NCBI GenBank assembly: GCA_946221065.1
Contig: CAMIIO010000001.1
Span: forward strand, 310,001 to 374,000
Length of the DNA: 64,000 nt
DNA from: an uncultured Rothia sp.
GTDB taxonomy: Bacteria; Actinomycetota; Actinomycetes; Actinomycetales; Micrococcaceae
Reading direction: 5' to 3'
Shown: in pieces, positions 8,624 to 17,459 of the stretch
Position numbering within the stretch: the stretch's first letter is position 1
How the letters are laid out: the number at the start of each line of letters is the position of its first letter
Notes under the pieces: model-generated
Told to the model about the DNA's origin: nothing
The model's input: the letters and a program-made list of their open reading frames with translations, nothing else
Databases searched by the model: none
Position numbers and translations under genes: made by a program

Positions 8624-9736
8624 ATGGCAGCTAAAGCTCGGAACACCCAGCAGGTTAGTCGAGTCTCTGAGGAGGGGCGCGAAAAAGCCCTCGAAGCCGT
8701 ATTGGCTCAGATTGATAAGAACTACGGCAAGGGCGCAGTCATGCGTCTGGGTGATAAAGAGGCTGTGAAGGTAGAGACAATCTCTACCGGCGCACTGTCT
8801 TTGGATGCCGCTCTAGGTATTGGCGGTTTGCCTCGCGGGCGCGTTATTGAGATTTACGGACCGGAATCTTCCGGTAAAACCACCGTGGCTTTGCACGCTG
8901 TGGCTAGCGTTCAGCGTGAGGGCGGTATTGCCGCATTTATTGACGCCGAGCACGCGCTGGACCCGGTATACGCCGCCAAACTGGGCGTTGATACCGATGC
9001 CCTTCTGGTTTCTCAGCCGGATACCGGCGAGCAGGCGCTGGAAATCATGGATATGCTGGTGGGCTCCGGCTCCGTCGATATTATTGTGGTTGACTCGGTG
9101 GCGGCCTTGGTTCCGCGCGCCGAAATTGAAGGCGAAATGGGTGATTCCCATGTGGGCTTGCAAGCACGTTTGATGTCTCAGGCGCTACGTAAAATTACCG
9201 GTCGTTTGGCACAGACCGGAACCACTGCCATTTTCATTAACCAGTTGCGCGAGAAGATTGGCGTGTTCTTCGGATCTCCCGAAACTACCACCGGTGGTAA
9301 GGCACTAAAGTTCTATGCCTCGGTACGTATTGATATCCGTCGCATTGAAACGCTCAAGGACGGTGCTAACCCCATTGGCAACCGTACCCGCGCCAAGATT
9401 GTGAAGAACAAGATGGCTCCGCCCTTCAAACAGGCAGAGTTCGATATCCTCTACGGCGAAGGAATTTCCGTAGAGGGCGGCATTATCGACATGGGCGTTG
9501 AGAATGGCATCGTGAAGAAATCTGGCGCGTGGTTCACCTACGAAGGCGAGCAGTTGGGCCAGGGTAAAGAAAATGCCCGCCGACTGCTCAAAGACAACCC
9601 CGAGCTTGCGGAAGAAATCAAGTACAAGACTCTGGTGAAGCTGGGCATTATCGAATCAGATGAGGTCGAAGAAGCAGCTAGTGAAGAAACCGCAGCAGAG
9701 GTTGATCCGTTGGACGCCGTGAGTGAGAATTTCTAG
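8624..9736 (+). CDS. recA: Recombinase RecA
   Basis: A 370-residue recombinase that forms filaments on single-stranded DNA, promotes strand exchange and triggers LexA self-cleavage. Walker A GPESSGKTT is at 79-87, Walker B is VDSVAAL, and the conserved FINQLREKIG and TTGGKALKF loops are present. The acidic C-terminal tail (EVEEAASEETAAE) modulates filament formation. No intein is present. The gene lies upstream of recX, separated by 322 nt, and is probably LexA-controlled through the box at 8449-8464. Confidence 0.98.
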   Translation: MAAKARNTQQVSRVSEEGREKALEAVLAQIDKNYGKGAVMRLGDKEAVKVETISTGALSLDAALGIGGLPRGRVIEIYGPESSGKTTVALHAVASVQREGGIAAFIDAEHALDPVYAAKLGVDTDALLVSQPDTGEQALEIMDMLVGSGSVDIIVVDSVAALVPRAEIEGEMGDSHVGLQARLMSQALRKITGRLAQTGTTAIFINQLREKIGVFFGSPETTTGGKALKFYASVRIDIRRIETLKDGANPIGNRTRAKIVKNKMAPPFKQAEFDILYGEGISVEGGIIDMGVENGIVKKSGAWFTYEGEQLGQGKENARRLLKDNPELAEEIKYKTLVKLGIIESDEVEEAASEETAAEVDPLDAVSENF

Positions 9737-9794
9737 ACTTCTGCACTCGGTGGTAGCCGAGGTAGTTGCAATGGATAAGGCAATATAACATCGG

Positions 9795-9867
9795 GGAACG
9801 CTCCGCTGATCCACCCAATTTTCCGGTCATCGGAGAGAATGATTTGAGTGGACTTAGCGAGCGTTCC
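9795..9867. other. Long nested inverted repeat between recA and recX
   Basis: The 322-nt gap 9737-10058 holds no convincing gene. GGAACGCTC (9795-9803) pairs with GAGCGTTCC (9859-9867); complementarity continues imperfectly inwards for about 20 nt, and an inner hairpin TCCG-GTCAT-CGGA closes it. A short TTT follows. It could end most recA transcripts so that recX is made at a low level, or be a structured RNA. The remainder of the gap is AT-rich leader, with AAGGA about 10 nt before recX. Confidence 0.5.
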
Positions 9868-10058
9868 TTTGTGCTTGTGGCTATGCTGGTGACGAACCAA
9901 TAGAAGAAGTTATAGGGTAAAAAGTTCCCTCTTATAGGATTCTTTGGCGTGATTGAGCGAAAAACTCTGTGTGCTTTACGGAGATCTTGTGCAGGCATTG
10001 CAGGGATATAGCCCGGATATAAATATCGATCCTCACTAGTAGATAAGGAAACTAAGGT

Positions 10059-11066
10059 ATGCAGCGCCCCAACCCAAGCGGCAGTGAGTTTCCTTCCTGG
10101 CACCCCGGCGCGCTGGGATTAGCTGAGGACGCCCCCGGCGAAGGTCCACATCTTCCTATTGCCCAAACCGTGGGGACACCCTACGGTTCCCCTGGTGCGA
10201 GCGGTACAGGAACACGAGGACACTTAGCTGCACGGGACGATTCACGTACCCCAAACGGTCAGCAATGTGGTGAAAGCAATACCAGCCGGGGGGCATACCG
10301 GGCAGGGGAGCGTCGTCGTCGGCGTCCTGAAGGGCATAAGAAGGGTTTTCGTAAACCACAGCCCAATCCGCACAGTCCTTTTGCTCCCGTTATGGGAGTT
10401 TCCGCCGACGCCGAGGAATCGAAGAAACCATACAGAAAATCGCGGGTTCAGTTTTCGGAAGGTAGTTCACTAGCACAAGCCGAGAGCTCACTCATACAAG
10501 GTGTGGGCACCGGTACGGCTCGCAGGGCGGTGAAGGAGCCAGAATCCGAGTTCACCAAGGCAAAGAATATTGTGCTCAACCAGCTGGCTGCTTCGGCAAA
10601 GTCTCGCGGACAGCTTGAGAAGAAGCTGGCGAGTAAAGAAATTAGCCCGGAGGTTGCCGAGGATGTTCTCAACCGTTTTGAGGCAGTCAAACTGATTGAT
10701 GACGAAGAGTTTGCGCAGATGTATGTGCGTACCCGTGCTAATGTGCGCAAGCTGTCCAAGAATGCGATTCGGCGTGAACTCAAACAAAAGGGTGTGGATG
10801 CCGATCTTGCCGAAAGCGCCCTGGAGCAGCGCACCGAAGAGGATGAGCGTGCCGACGCCAGAGAATTGGTACGCAAGAAAATGCGCCCCTCCATGGATTT
10901 TTCGGATCGTAAAGAGAAAGAAAAAATTATGCGCCGGCTGGTAGGTATGCTGGCGCGCAAGGGCTATCCTTCGTCTATGGCATTCTCTGTGGTACGTGAA
11001 GAGATTGACTCATTTGTTGCAGAGCACGGGTTAGATAGCTCCGGGTGCGATGATGATTATTTCTAA
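10059..11066 (+). CDS. recX: RecX regulatory protein with long disordered N-terminal extension
   Basis: A 335-residue protein whose C-terminal half (about 165-325) is a RecX domain, the small helical regulator that binds RecA filaments and damps strand exchange and SOS induction. Recognisable parts are ILVLNQLAASAKSRGQLEKKL-type helix repeats, LIDDEEFAQMYVRTR and RRELKQKGVDADLAESAL. Family members are usually 150-200 residues, so about 160 residues here are extra. They are rich in Gly, Pro, Ser, Arg and Gln and look disordered. ATG 10059 has GGAAACTAAGG upstream; a later start cannot be excluded. recX is followed 15 nt later by the winged-helix gene, suggesting co-transcription. Confidence 0.88.
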   Translation: MQRPNPSGSEFPSWHPGALGLAEDAPGEGPHLPIAQTVGTPYGSPGASGTGTRGHLAARDDSRTPNGQQCGESNTSRGAYRAGERRRRRPEGHKKGFRKPQPNPHSPFAPVMGVSADAEESKKPYRKSRVQFSEGSSLAQAESSLIQGVGTGTARRAVKEPESEFTKAKNIVLNQLAASAKSRGQLEKKLASKEISPEVAEDVLNRFEAVKLIDDEEFAQMYVRTRANVRKLSKNAIRRELKQKGVDADLAESALEQRTEEDERADARELVRKKMRPSMDFSDRKEKEKIMRRLVGMLARKGYPSSMAFSVVREEIDSFVAEHGLDSSGCDDDYF

Positions 11067-11081
11067 CGAAAGGCGCAGGAG

Positions 11082-12077
11082 ATGGTTTTAGAGCCGCGTA
11101 AAGAAGTACAGGCGCGGCGTCTGATTGCTCAGGGGCTAGCTGCCAGCGCGGCTCGTCCGGCATGGGAGACTCCGCTTGCTGTAGTAAAACACCTGCTGGC
11201 TTTACAGGGGCAGAATTATCGTGCCGGGGTACGCGCCATTGCTCTGCGAGTGAACAATGGCGCAGAGGTGAGTGACGAAGCCGTGCGTGAGGCTATTGTT
11301 GCACACCACATTGTGCGCGCCTGGCCTCTGCGCGGAACTTTACATTTTATGCCAGCCGAGGATGCCCGCTGGGTTTCTCGCCTCTGCTCCCCACGGGTTG
11401 AGTCCGGTGCCGCTAGACGGCGTCCCGGATTGGGTTTTATGGAGGGTGATTTTGAGCGTGCTCGGGAAGCTTTGAATCGGCATCTGTTGAACTTGCACAC
11501 CGGGCAGGTACTAGGACGAAAAGCTGCCTATGCGCTCTTTGCCGAGGCTGGAGTGAACCCGGAGCAGGGGAGAGGGCCGCATCTCTTGCGCGCTTTGGGC
11601 GGGTTAGGCGATGTCGTACAGGGGCCGGTTCAAGGGCGTGAAGAAACCTTTGTGCATGTTGATCGACTCAGCACAGCACCACGAGAGGTTGCTGAAGAAT
11701 CGGCGGCAGCAGAGCTTGCTTCTCGCTATATTGCCGGGCACGGGCCGGTTGTTCCCGAGGATCTGTGTTGGTGGGCGTATTGGACTAAAACGATGGCGCG
11801 TAATGCTTTTGCTACAGCTGAAGAAACTATTGCCCTGGAACTAGATGGCGTGGAATATCTGATGGCGGAGTGGCAACAGGACGTGACCGAGCAGGAGTTA
11901 CAAGAGGCACTGGAGCGTACCTATAAGCTACCCGCCTTTGACGAGTATTTACTCGGTTATGCGGATAAGAGTTTTACGATGACCCCGGAGATTCGCCACG
12001 AGGTGCTGACGATGAACGGCATTAGCTGGGATTTCACGGTACATGACGGGGAGGTTGTGGGGCGAACCCGCCCATAA
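11082..12077 (+). CDS. Winged-helix DNA-binding protein (HTH_42/YcaQ-like), C-terminally short
   Basis: A 331-residue protein of the AlkZ/YcaQ-like winged-helix family (HTH_42). Typical segments are VVKHLLALQGQ near residue 35-45, RAWPLRGTLHFM near 85-95, and LPAFDEYLLGYADKS near 280-295. Some members (AlkZ, YcaQ) are DNA glycosylases that unhook crosslinks; the QxQ catalytic motif of AlkZ is partly visible as LQGQ, but I cannot assign activity. Family proteins usually continue for some 40-60 residues after the GxVVG motif; here the frame stops at GEVVGRTRP, with the stop codon directly abutting the stop of the convergent phosphotransferase gene. The 3' end has probably been lost at that junction. 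AGGCGCAGGAG lies before ATG. Confidence 0.8.
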   Translation: MVLEPRKEVQARRLIAQGLAASAARPAWETPLAVVKHLLALQGQNYRAGVRAIALRVNNGAEVSDEAVREAIVAHHIVRAWPLRGTLHFMPAEDARWVSRLCSPRVESGAARRRPGLGFMEGDFERAREALNRHLLNLHTGQVLGRKAAYALFAEAGVNPEQGRGPHLLRALGGLGDVVQGPVQGREETFVHVDRLSTAPREVAEESAAAELASRYIAGHGPVVPEDLCWWAYWTKTMARNAFATAEETIALELDGVEYLMAEWQQDVTEQELQEALERTYKLPAFDEYLLGYADKSFTMTPEIRHEVLTMNGISWDFTVHDGEVVGRTRP

Positions 12078-13184
12078 CTAGAGCAAATCATCGCGGAAGA
12101 AACGAGGCAAGCTCACCGTTTGTCCCTGCTCTGCCAAGGTACAGATAACAGTTATGACGGCGGCGCGGAGGGTAGAGTCCTGCATCATGGCAGAAACAGA
12201 TTCGGGAGTATCCGGAGACATAGCCTGATAGAGTCGTAACCCCTGCGCAAGCCATTGCTTTTCTGAGAGATGGTTCATGTATCGCGGGTAATGCGGTGCC
12301 GAGGGGAAACCCAGTAATAGTTCAGCAAGCGGTAAGAACTGGTGGTGAATGGCGCTTCCCTCGGCGTCGATTCCGCGAACCGTATGCTCAGTACAATCCC
12401 ACAGCAGATTATGCGGAGAAAAATCACCCGAGGTGAGTACTAGCTGACTGGACTCCGTCGGGGCAAGAACCTGGGATATCTGCCCGCGCAACTCTCTTGC
12501 CTTTAAAGAGTCAGGGTTGAGCCCTCGTAGCGCGCCATATTTTTCTAGTCCCTTGAACACTAACCGGGGCGATGTCAGTGAACCTGGATTCTTCGCCAGG
12601 GGGTCTGCACGTTGAATCAGCTCCCGGAAATATTCTTGGGCTGATGATTGTGCGGGTGAGGTGAGCTGCCGTATCCAGAAATCTACCCAGCATTCTAACG
12701 CCAGCAGGGCGCGCTCGGGGGAGAATAACCCCTCAGCGAGCGGGATGCCGGGAACATCCTCAATCAAAAACATGCGTAGGGAATCGTTGCTGGCGTATCC
12801 CCTAGAAAAGGACGGAATTGAGTCTTTTTGATTACCCAGCAGGTTCAAACATTTCAGCCCGTGTTTTTCTCGTAGATAGCCGAACCCGCCCGAGTTGCTC
12901 GCCCCATCTTTTCTACGGAAAAATTTGACGATAACACCCGATTGCTCTTCGTTGGCACAACCAACCCGAAGTACCACCGAGCGCATACCTGCCGATAATA
13001 TCTCTACCTTGTGTACAAGAGCGGGAGAGAGACTCAAAGAATCGGTAGCAAAACACACCATCGACTCCGCTAACGCCAAGAATTTAGCGGTATTCACCGG
13101 AGATTCGCTGCGCCCCGGTACGAAGCACCCGGTAGCGCTCGCTAGGAACGCAGAAAATTCCGGGGGACGTGATGAACTAGCCAT
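12078..13184 (-). CDS. APH-like phosphotransferase of unknown substrate
   Basis: A 368-residue protein with the aminoglycoside-phosphotransferase/protein-kinase-like fold. The N lobe has an ATP-binding lysine candidate in SGVIVKFFRR, the catalytic loop is LTSGDFSPHNLLWD (Brenner-type motif with Asp and Asn), and RGIDAEG corresponds to the metal-binding Asp segment. The substrate is unknown; such proteins phosphorylate sugars, amines or antibiotics. It lies on the opposite strand inside an otherwise plus-strand housekeeping run, abuts the truncated winged-helix gene, and its start is only 34 nt from that of miaB. This placement suggests a later insertion. Confidence 0.8.
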   Translation of the reverse strand: MASSSRPPEFSAFLASATGCFVPGRSESPVNTAKFLALAESMVCFATDSLSLSPALVHKVEILSAGMRSVVLRVGCANEEQSGVIVKFFRRKDGASNSGGFGYLREKHGLKCLNLLGNQKDSIPSFSRGYASNDSLRMFLIEDVPGIPLAEGLFSPERALLALECWVDFWIRQLTSPAQSSAQEYFRELIQRADPLAKNPGSLTSPRLVFKGLEKYGALRGLNPDSLKARELRGQISQVLAPTESSQLVLTSGDFSPHNLLWDCTEHTVRGIDAEGSAIHHQFLPLAELLLGFPSAPHYPRYMNHLSEKQWLAQGLRLYQAMSPDTPESVSAMMQDSTLRAAVITVICTLAEQGQTVSLPRFFRDDLL

Positions 13185-13218
13185 AGAGTCATTATGCGGT
13201 ATCTAGTACTCTTGTACG

Positions 13219-14730
13219 GTGACTTTGAATCTTTCTGAACACAAAACCGAATCCACCTCGCACAATGCGCGCACCTACGAGGTGCGTACTTTTGGTTGCC
13301 AGATGAACGTACACGATTCCGAACGCATGAGCGGTCTGCTGGAATCGAACGGCTACGTGCCGGTGGAAGAGGGACAAACCCCTGATCTGGTGGTGTTCAA
13401 CACCTGCGCCGTGCGTGAGAACGCCGACAATAAGCTCTACGGCAACCTGGGTATGCTGGCACCTACCAAGCGTGAACACGAAGGCATGCAGATTGCCGTG
13501 GGTGGCTGCTTAGCGCAGAAGGATCAGGACACGATTCTGAAGAAAGCTCCCTGGGTGGACGTGGTGTTCGGTACACACAATATCGGATCTTTACCCACCT
13601 TGTTGGAGCGCGCCCGTCATAATCATGAGGCGCAGGCAGAGCTGCTGGAATCTCTCGAAGTATTTCCTTCCACTTTGCCGACCAAACGCGATCACGTGTA
13701 TTCGGGTTGGGTATCAATTTCTGTGGGGTGCAATAACACCTGCACCTTCTGCATCGTGCCCTCGCTACGCGGCAAAGAGAAAGATCGCCGTCCCGGAGAT
13801 ATTCTTGCCGAAGTTCAGGCGCTGGTAGATGACGGCGCCATCGAGGTAACCTTGCTGGGGCAGAATGTGAACTCCTACGGCGTGGAATTTGGCGATCGTC
13901 AGGCATTCTCTAAACTATTGCGTGCCTGCGGTGAGATTGAAGGCCTGGAGCGCGTGCGTTTTACCTCCCCGCACCCGGCGATGTTTACCGACGACGTCAT
14001 TGACGCCATGGCGGAAACACCTAACGTGATGCCGGTGCTGCACATGCCGCTACAATCTGGTTCCGATAAGGTGCTTAAAGATATGAAGCGTTCTTATCGT
14101 TCCAAGAAGTTCTTGGGTATCTTGGAGAAGGTACGTGAGAAAATGCCCGACGCCGCGATTACCACGGATATTATTGTGGGTTTCCCCGGCGAAACCGAAG
14201 AAGATTTCCAAAAAACCCTGCGCGTGGTGGAAGAATCCCGGTTCTCCTCGGCGTTTACCTTCCAGTACTCGATTCGTCCGGGCACCCCGGCGGCAACCAT
14301 GGAAAACCAGGTTCCTAAAGAGGTAGTGCAGGAACGCTACGAGCGGTTGATTGCTTTACAGGACCGTATTGCCGGCGAAGAGAATAAGAAGCAACTGGGT
14401 AAGACCGTCGAGCTGATGGCAGTAGCGGAATCCGGGCGTAAGTCCGAGCAGACTCACCGCTTAGCTGGCCGTACACAGGATATGCGCCTGGTGCATTTTT
14501 CCGTTCCAGAAGGTTGTGAGGCTCCGCGTCCGGGCGATTTAGTGACTCTACCGATTACCGAAGCCGGCTCATTCCATCTGATTTCTGATCCCACCGCCGA
14601 ACAGTATTCGGTACGACGTTCCCGTGCGGGTGATGCTTGGGACCGTGCCCAAGCAGACTCCTGTGGGACAGGCACTACGCAGGTTTCCGGCGGCGCCGTG
14701 AACCTTGGATTCCCCACGCTTCGCAAATAA
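13219..14730 (+). CDS. miaB: tRNA-2-methylthio-N6-dimethylallyladenosine synthase MiaB
   Basis: A 503-residue radical-SAM methylthiotransferase that adds the 2-methylthio group to i6A37 in tRNAs, acting after MiaA. The N-terminal UPF0004 domain contains FGCQMNVHDSE and NTCAVRENA with cluster cysteines; the radical-SAM triad is C171-x3-C175-x2-C178; the C-terminal TRAM domain covers roughly the region 375-455. About 45 extra C-terminal residues follow TRAM. It begins with GTG 13219 without a clear ribosome site, so translation may be leaderless. Only 9 nt separate it from miaA, consistent with one operon. Confidence 0.96.
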   Translation: MTLNLSEHKTESTSHNARTYEVRTFGCQMNVHDSERMSGLLESNGYVPVEEGQTPDLVVFNTCAVRENADNKLYGNLGMLAPTKREHEGMQIAVGGCLAQKDQDTILKKAPWVDVVFGTHNIGSLPTLLERARHNHEAQAELLESLEVFPSTLPTKRDHVYSGWVSISVGCNNTCTFCIVPSLRGKEKDRRPGDILAEVQALVDDGAIEVTLLGQNVNSYGVEFGDRQAFSKLLRACGEIEGLERVRFTSPHPAMFTDDVIDAMAETPNVMPVLHMPLQSGSDKVLKDMKRSYRSKKFLGILEKVREKMPDAAITTDIIVGFPGETEEDFQKTLRVVEESRFSSAFTFQYSIRPGTPAATMENQVPKEVVQERYERLIALQDRIAGEENKKQLGKTVELMAVAESGRKSEQTHRLAGRTQDMRLVHFSVPEGCEAPRPGDLVTLPITEAGSFHLISDPTAEQYSVRRSRAGDAWDRAQADSCGTGTTQVSGGAVNLGFPTLRK

Positions 14731-14739
14731 GGAATACCC

Positions 14740-15672
14740 ATGAGCGAGCTTCCGATCATTTCCGTTGTAGGTCCTACCGCCAGCGGCAAGTCTGATTTAG
14801 CGATTGACCTTGCCCTGGCATTAGAAGGCGAGTGCGTTAACGCCGACTCGATGCAGTTTTACCGCGGCATGGATATTGGCACCGCCAAGCTAACTACCGC
14901 GGAAATGCGCGGAGTGCCGCACTACCTACTCGATATTCTGGATGTACGCCAAGAGGCCTCGGTTGCGGTTTTTCAGCAGCGAGCCCGTGAACTTTTTACG
15001 GAAATTCGCTCGCGCGGAAAACTACCCATTCTGGTGGGTGGCTCAGGACTGTATGTGCGCGCGGCGCTGGATGTGCTTGAATTCCCGGAGACAAACCCTC
15101 AGGTGCGCGAGCGGATAGCGGCCGAACTTGCCGAGAAAGGCAGGGGAGCGCTTCTAACCCGCCTACGGCAGGTAGATCCGGTTTCTGCCGAGCGTGTGAA
15201 GGATGACCGTCGCCTGGTGCGCGCGCTGGAGGTGTGGGAGATTACCGGACGCCCCTTCTCATCCTTCATGCCCCAGCGCCACTACGTTGAACCCGCCCTG
15301 CAAATTGGCCTCAACGGTGACCGAACCGAACTGCACCACCGGATTCACGCCAGGGTTGAAAAAATGGCCGAGGCAGGATTACTAGCGGAAGTCGAACGGC
15401 TTGAACAGCAGGGGTTGCGCGAAGGGAAAACAGCCTCACGCGCCATCGGCTATCGCGAGTTCTTGCGGGTTCTTGACGCCCAACGCGGCGACGTCGTCGA
15501 ACCCTATAGCCTGGCTGAGGCGATTGAAGACACAGCCACCGCCACCCGGCAGTTTGCCCGCCGACAAATTACTTGGTTTACCGCCGACCCACGGGTTTAC
15601 TGGCTCGACTGGAATGACCCCCACAAGCTAGAGACGGCAAGAGAACTCATTAACCGCTTCACACCGGTGTAA
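14740..15672 (+). CDS. miaA: tRNA dimethylallyltransferase MiaA
   Basis: A 310-residue P-loop enzyme that transfers a dimethylallyl group to A37 of tRNAs reading UNN codons. Walker A GPTASGKS is at 11-18; NADSMQFYRGMDIGTAK, YLLDI and the RQITWF segment near the C terminus are family hallmarks. ATG has AAGGAAT upstream. It supplies the substrate for MiaB, encoded immediately before it. Confidence 0.96.
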   Translation: MSELPIISVVGPTASGKSDLAIDLALALEGECVNADSMQFYRGMDIGTAKLTTAEMRGVPHYLLDILDVRQEASVAVFQQRARELFTEIRSRGKLPILVGGSGLYVRAALDVLEFPETNPQVRERIAAELAEKGRGALLTRLRQVDPVSAERVKDDRRLVRALEVWEITGRPFSSFMPQRHYVEPALQIGLNGDRTELHHRIHARVEKMAEAGLLAEVERLEQQGLREGKTASRAIGYREFLRVLDAQRGDVVEPYSLAEAIEDTATATRQFARRQITWFTADPRVYWLDWNDPHKLETARELINRFTPV

Positions 15673-15732
15673 GCCGTAAGATAAGCACAGAACAACCAAT
15701 ATCGCTGCAATGAGCGAGGCGAAAGGACAAAG

Positions 15733-16662
15733 ATGGGCATTCATAACAATCGCTGGGGCGACCTTACCGGAGTACCACTGACCAAAGGCAACGGAACCGG
15801 TAACGACTTCATCTTTGTCACCGACCCACAGGGTGTCTTTAACCTCACCCCGGAACTCGTGGCAGCTGTCTGCGACCGGCACTTTGGCATTGGCTCCGAC
15901 GGTTTTATTCGTGCCACCAAATCCAGCACCATCCTAGGGCCAGTAGAAGAAGACCTCTGGTTTATGGACTACCACAATGCGGATGGTTCCCTCTCCGAGA
16001 TGTGCGGTAACGGCGTGCGCGCCTTCGTGGACTATCTGCGCACCGAAAAACTCATATCCCTAGAGGTAGGAGAGCAGATTCGTATTGGAACCCGCGGTGG
16101 CATTAAAACCGTGGGGCGTACCGAGGGCGGTTACGCGATTGATATGGGTCCCTGGGGCTTTATCGACGGCGACTCCGCACGCGATAGCGGTTCGGACGCG
16201 CTGGTGAGTGCTCGCGGATTGAAGACGCAGCGCCCGGCGGTGTCGATTACGATGGGCAACCCGCACACCGTGGTGGCTTTAGGCTCCGATGGTAAGCTTG
16301 ACGGCTTAGGCCTGGAAACTGCACCTACCGTTACTCCCACTCCGCCCAACGGGACCAACGTGGAATTTGTGGTGCCCGAGGAAATTGAGGAGACTGAGGC
16401 CGAGACTGGCATGAGCAATGTGGGTGCTATTCGTATGCGCGTGCATGAGCGCGGCGTCGGCGAAACCCTCTCCTGCGGAACCGGGGCCTGCGCGGCGGCC
16501 GCGGCAACTCGCTTCTGGGGCGGGGAAGAAGCCCCCGACGAGTGGTTGGTTCACGTTCCCGGTGGCACGCTGGCCGTGACGTTTGTGCTGGGCCCGGATG
16601 AACTGGAACATGTGGTGCTGGCAGGGCCGGCAGAAATGACTGGAAAGATTACGTTGGTCTAA
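15733..16662 (+). CDS. dapF: Diaminopimelate epimerase DapF
   Basis: A 309-residue cofactor-independent epimerase converting LL- to meso-diaminopimelate for lysine and peptidoglycan. The two catalytic cysteines are C91 (MCGNGVRAF) and C248 (SCGTGACAAA). The N-terminal GNGTGNDFI and the RHFGIGSDGFI segments are also intact. The gene starts at ATG 15733 after AAAGGAC and follows miaA with a 60-nt gap. Confidence 0.96.
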   Translation: MGIHNNRWGDLTGVPLTKGNGTGNDFIFVTDPQGVFNLTPELVAAVCDRHFGIGSDGFIRATKSSTILGPVEEDLWFMDYHNADGSLSEMCGNGVRAFVDYLRTEKLISLEVGEQIRIGTRGGIKTVGRTEGGYAIDMGPWGFIDGDSARDSGSDALVSARGLKTQRPAVSITMGNPHTVVALGSDGKLDGLGLETAPTVTPTPPNGTNVEFVVPEEIEETEAETGMSNVGAIRMRVHERGVGETLSCGTGACAAAAATRFWGGEEAPDEWLVHVPGGTLAVTFVLGPDELEHVVLAGPAEMTGKITLV

Positions 16663-16675
16663 GTGGATGGTTCGC

Positions 16676-16705
16676 CTGCCCACCCAGTCTTTTTGGGGCG
16701 GGCAG
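16676..16705. terminator. Convergent terminator between dapF and the methyltransferase gene
   Basis: CTGCCC (16676-16681) pairs with GGGCAG (16700-16705), and inner CCC/GGG pairs extend it; the loop contains TCTTTTT. It sits between two convergent genes and could serve both. Confidence 0.45.
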
Positions 16706-16724
16706 CTACTGCATTAGCGGGTAA

Positions 16725-17345
16725 CTACGCTCGGCGGTGCACCTGGATGAGGCGGAAACCCTTCGACGTCGCATAGCGGCTCACCTCAAACTCACCGGGA
16801 TAAGATTCCTGGAGGTCCTGTACCAACCATTTCTGTAAAGAATCCGAGCCTAGATTCTTCTGAACCACTAGATATGCGTGCCCATCCGGTGCCAACCGGG
16901 GTATCCACTGCCGTAGGATACCGTGCAACACGTCCTTACCCACTCGAATGGGCGGGTTTGACCAGATGGTGTTAAAACGCAGTGCTGGATCGACGTCGTC
17001 GGGAGCGAAAACCTGCACGTTGGCAAGGCTCAGCTTTTCGGCGTTCATCCTGGTTAGCTCCGCAGAACGGGAATTGACCTCCACTCCAATGACTTCGGCG
17101 CCCGGTAGTTTCTTAGCTAGCGTCAGAGTCAGCGGACCCCAGCCGGTTCCAATATCCAGCACTCGTGGTCCCTGTGGTTCCGGTGCTTCCGCCAGTAGAA
17201 TCGCGGTGCCCTTATCAATACCGGCGGGCGAAAAAATACCCGAGGACGTCACCACGGAAACACGCTCACCGGCAAGCTCAACCTGCACGCTGTGAGGCTT
17301 AAAATCCCCGCTAGGGGTCGATGAAAAATAATGCTCAGCAGACAT
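16725..17345 (-). CDS. Class I SAM methyltransferase (RsmC/MTS-type)
   Basis: A 206-residue methyltransferase with the small-domain methyltransferase fold found in the C-terminal half of RsmC/RsmD-type rRNA enzymes. Motif I is VLDIGTGWGPLTL, the acidic loop VIGVEVNSRSAELT, and motif IV WSNPPIRVG is of the N-P-P-(F/I) type used for exocyclic amines of bases. 16S or 23S rRNA guanine N2 methylation is therefore likely but not proven. ATG 17345 (MSAEHYFSSTP) is the natural start: the reading frame extends upstream but lacks similarity and would run into the hflX promoter. The gene is divergent from hflX. Confidence 0.85.
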   Translation of the reverse strand: MSAEHYFSSTPSGDFKPHSVQVELAGERVSVVTSSGIFSPAGIDKGTAILLAEAPEPQGPRVLDIGTGWGPLTLTLAKKLPGAEVIGVEVNSRSAELTRMNAEKLSLANVQVFAPDDVDPALRFNTIWSNPPIRVGKDVLHGILRQWIPRLAPDGHAYLVVQKNLGSDSLQKWLVQDLQESYPGEFEVSRYATSKGFRLIQVHRRA

Positions 17346-17403
17346 ATCCTCTACTCTACGGGAAACCCCGTACTCCCACAGAAGCACGCTGTGAGAAAAA
17401 CCG

Positions 17404-17417
17404 CGTGACCGGTCACG
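17404..17417. promoter_or_regulatory. 14-bp perfect palindrome in the divergent methyltransferase-hflX region
   Basis: CGTGACCGGTCACG is self-complementary and lies about 43 nt before the hflX start and 59 nt from the methyltransferase start. It has the size and symmetry of a dimeric repressor site, but I cannot name the protein. Confidence 0.4.
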
Positions 17418-17459
17418 ACATCCCAGATAAAATAGAGAAATCTTTGGATGAAAGGAACT

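Noticed and set aside
9678..10103. 141-codon minus-strand ORF over the recA-recX gap
   Set aside because: It overlaps the ends of recA and recX, has no family resemblance and runs through the inverted repeat; most likely chance.
12895..13206. 103-codon plus-strand ORF antisense to the phosphotransferase
   Set aside because: Pure shadow of the minus-strand gene, without recognisable features.
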